Assembly: GCA_028289505.1 (NCBI GenBank)
Contig: JANQPK010000209.1
Span: 1 to 8,988, forward strand
Direction of reading: 5' to 3'
Origin: Cyclobacteriaceae bacterium
GTDB lineage: Bacteria; Bacteroidota; Bacteroidia; Cytophagales; Cyclobacteriaceae
DNA: 8,988 nucleotides
The notes beneath the pieces are model-generated. The model saw only the letters and a program-made list of their open reading frames with translations. It did not search any database and had not been told where the DNA came from. Positions 7,159 to 8,988 of this stretch are shown here, one piece after another (positions within the stretch are counted from its first letter, which is position 1; each line of letters starts with the position of its first letter). The position numbers and the translations under genes were made by a program.

Positions 7159-8988
7159 ATGTTAAACGGCAACAATCAAAATAACGACTACGCATACGGT
7201 TACGAGTCTGAGACTGTTAACCTGCGGTCAATGCTGGACAAGTTGATAGACTGGTGGCCCGGGTTCCTGGCTTGTCTGGTGATAAGCTTGCTTTGCGCAT
7301 TTCTGGTGAACTTACTTTCACAACCGCTTTACAGAGCTTCAACTTCAGTACTAGTAACAGAGCCAAAAGATGTTAACAACGCGGTTTCCGAACTTTTGTA
7401 CGGACAAGAGTTCTTTGGTACGATGTCTATGAATTTGGAAAACGAGGCCTTCGTGATCCAATCGTTTGATAATGTGGAGAATACCCTCAGAGAACTGGAT
7501 CTGGATGTGACCTACTATCTTGAAGAGCAAATCAGAAAGGAAGAATTATATAAAACCAGTCCCATTCAGGTTACGGTGGACGAAACTTCCATGATCTTTT
7601 ATCAGGGGTTGATCCGTTGCAATTTTCTGGGTAATAACAGTTTTAAGTTGGAGGTAGTTAATGAAGGTATTATCGACAAAGTTAAAAGTCTGATAGATAA
7701 GAACCCACTAGTGGATCTATTCGCCAACAGAACATTTACCTTTGGTGAAGAGCTTGACTTTAATGGATTCAGATTTAGAATTGATTTGGTAGGCTCCGAA
7801 ATTCCAACTAGTCCGATTCTATTCAAAATACAAGACTACGGAAGTTTAGCCTTTGAATACATCACCAACTTAAACATTGCCCCCATTTCTCTGGAAGCTT
7901 CCATTATGGAAGTTGCTACCGTAACCACTCACAATCTTAAGGCCCGTGATTTTACCAACAAGTTAGTTGAGCGGTATATTAATGATGAACTGAACCGAAA
8001 GAACAATACTGCCGAGAGAACCATTTCATTTATTGACGCCCAGATCATGCTAATGAGTGATTCCTTGAGCTCAGTTGAAACCCGTTTGGAATCTTTCAAA
8101 AAATCGAATACCGACCTCACCATTAGTAGCGATGGCAGCGATTACCTCTTCCAAAGCCAGGAGTTTGAGGCCAAGCGTAGTGAGTTAGTTTTAAACAACC
8201 GGTACTTAACGGAATTGGAGGGCTATATTAATCAAAACAATCTGGATGAAATTGTGGTCCCTTCCTCCATAGGTATTGAAGACCCTGCCTTAAATAGATC
8301 CATTCAAGATCTGGTAAGCCTTCAGCTACAGATCCAAACCATTGGGCCTACCAGCAAAAACCCAATAGTGCGGTCCTACCAACAAAGAATTGAAGTGTTG
8401 AAAAAGGGCGTTTTAGAGAATATTAAGAGTTTAAAAACCTCAAACCAACTGGCGTTATCCAATATCGATAACCAGATTGGCGGCATGCGCAGTACATTGC
8501 GGGATCTGCCTACTGCTGAAAGAGAATATATCAAAATCCAACGAAATTATAACCTGAGTGAGGATCTCTACCTATTCCTGATGCAAAAAAGAGCGGAAGC
8601 GGGTATAGCTAAGGCGTCAAATAGCGTGGATATCAGGGTAATCAATACCGCGCGTATTCCCTACAAACCGATCAGACCGAAACCAATTTTCAACTATGCA
8701 TTGGCCATCATTATAGGACTGGTTTTACCAGTTGGAATTCTGATCATTACGGACTTGCTTAATAACAAAGTGAGATCCAAAGATGAACTCTTCAGCATTT
8801 CCCACATTCCTTATTTAGGAATGATAGCCAAGAATAGAAGTAAATACAACCTGATCACCAATGGGCAGGTTAGAACTGAAGTAACAGAGACCTTTCGAAC
8901 TATCAGATCAAATTTGAGATATATGTTGGGCTCCACTGAAACTGAAGGGAAATCGTTCCTGCTTACATCATCAGTCAGTGCCGAAGGC
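7159..8988 (+). CDS. Wzc/GumC-like polysaccharide co-polymerase and tyrosine kinase (3' end outside window)
   Basis: Open for 610 codons from the ATG at 7159 to the right edge. An in-frame TAG at 7144-7146 limits upstream starts; AGGA (7153-7156) is only 2 nt from the ATG, so ribosome-site support is weak. Layout: cytoplasmic N-terminus 1-33; membrane helix about 34-54; Wzz-type chain-length domain following it; long periplasmic region with likely coiled coils about 285-350 and 375-470; GNVR-type segment about 450-487 (PTAEREYIKIQRNY); PxKPxxPK motif 501-508; second membrane helix about 512-532; then the cytoplasmic kinase part, with ETFRTIRSNLRYML (577-590), typical of bacterial tyrosine kinases. 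The last residues, LLTSSVSAEG, are the beginning of the Walker A motif, whose lysine falls just outside the window. The family controls chain length and export of capsule or exopolysaccharide by working with the OPX channel encoded directly upstream. Whether the Walker motifs and a tyrosine-rich tail are complete cannot be seen. Confidence 0.92.
   Translation, partial: MLNGNNQNNDYAYGYESETVNLRSMLDKLIDWWPGFLACLVISLLCAFLVNLLSQPLYRASTSVLVTEPKDVNNAVSELLYGQEFFGTMSMNLENEAFVIQSFDNVENTLRELDLDVTYYLEEQIRKEELYKTSPIQVTVDETSMIFYQGLIRCNFLGNNSFKLEVVNEGIIDKVKSLIDKNPLVDLFANRTFTFGEELDFNGFRFRIDLVGSEIPTSPILFKIQDYGSLAFEYITNLNIAPISLEASIMEVATVTTHNLKARDFTNKLVERYINDELNRKNNTAERTISFIDAQIMLMSDSLSSVETRLESFKKSNTDLTISSDGSDYLFQSQEFEAKRSELVLNNRYLTELEGYINQNNLDEIVVPSSIGIEDPALNRSIQDLVSLQLQIQTIGPTSKNPIVRSYQQRIEVLKKGVLENIKSLKTSNQLALSNIDNQIGGMRSTLRDLPTAEREYIKIQRNYNLSEDLYLFLMQKRAEAGIAKASNSVDIRVINTARIPYKPIRPKPIFNYALAIIIGLVLPVGILIITDLLNNKVRSKDELFSISHIPYLGMIAKNRSKYNLITNGQVRTEVTETFRTIRSNLRYMLGSTETEGKSFLLTSSVSAEG

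Noticed and set aside
7602..8123. Minus-strand frames at 7602-7826 and 7929-8123
   Set aside because: Antisense shadows of the Wzc-like gene.
1..8988. Mobile element, CRISPR array, tRNA/rRNA or defence system
   Set aside because: I saw no transposase or integrase coding, regularly spaced repeats, tRNA-like cloverleaf or recognisable defence protein. The long direct similarity is explained by paralogous genes.

Overview
The window looks like chromosomal DNA from a marine or environmental member of the Bacteroidota, probably near the Cytophagales/Flavobacteriales. The evidence is a C-terminal type IX secretion sorting domain, a TAnnTTTG-type -7 promoter box, AT-rich intergenic DNA, starts that mostly lack a strong Shine-Dalgarno, and a Bacteroidota-style polysaccharide export lipoprotein. 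No species can be named from the sequence alone.

Left two-thirds, minus strand: two tandem paralogous genes for large secreted PQQ-type (glucose/sorbosone dehydrogenase-like) beta-propeller proteins. The upstream copy (1731-5960, 1409 aa) is complete. Its order is signal peptide, sugar-dehydrogenase propeller, PKD domain, a Cys/His-containing module, a CBM6-like carbohydrate-binding module, an Ig-like segment, an FG-GAP/VCBS-type region with six DxDxDGxxD calcium motifs, a cadherin/He_PIG-like Ig domain and a type IX sorting tail. The downstream copy (1-1539) has its start in the window and runs off the left edge inside its PKD domain. The two align without a gap for 480 codons. A 191-bp spacer between them holds a perfect 10-bp inverted repeat.

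Middle (5961-6371): a 411-bp AT-rich divergent intergenic region. It has a well-spaced Bacteroidota promoter candidate for the minus-strand gene and a -7-only candidate for the plus-strand genes.

Right third, plus strand: the start of an exopolysaccharide/capsule export operon. It consists of an outer-membrane polysaccharide export (OPX/Wza-like) lipoprotein with a TTG start (6372-7136) and, 22 bp later, a Wzc/GumC-like chain-length determinant and tyrosine kinase (7159 to the right edge). The kinase is cut within its Walker A motif. OPX and Wzc-type proteins normally work as one export channel with its inner-membrane co-polymerase and kinase. A link between polymer export and the surface sugar-oxidising proteins is suggested only by adjacency.

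I see no mobile element, RNA gene, CRISPR array or clear defence system. The most noteworthy points are the tandem dehydrogenase duplication and the conserved vicinal Cys-Cys pair beside the presumed catalytic histidine.
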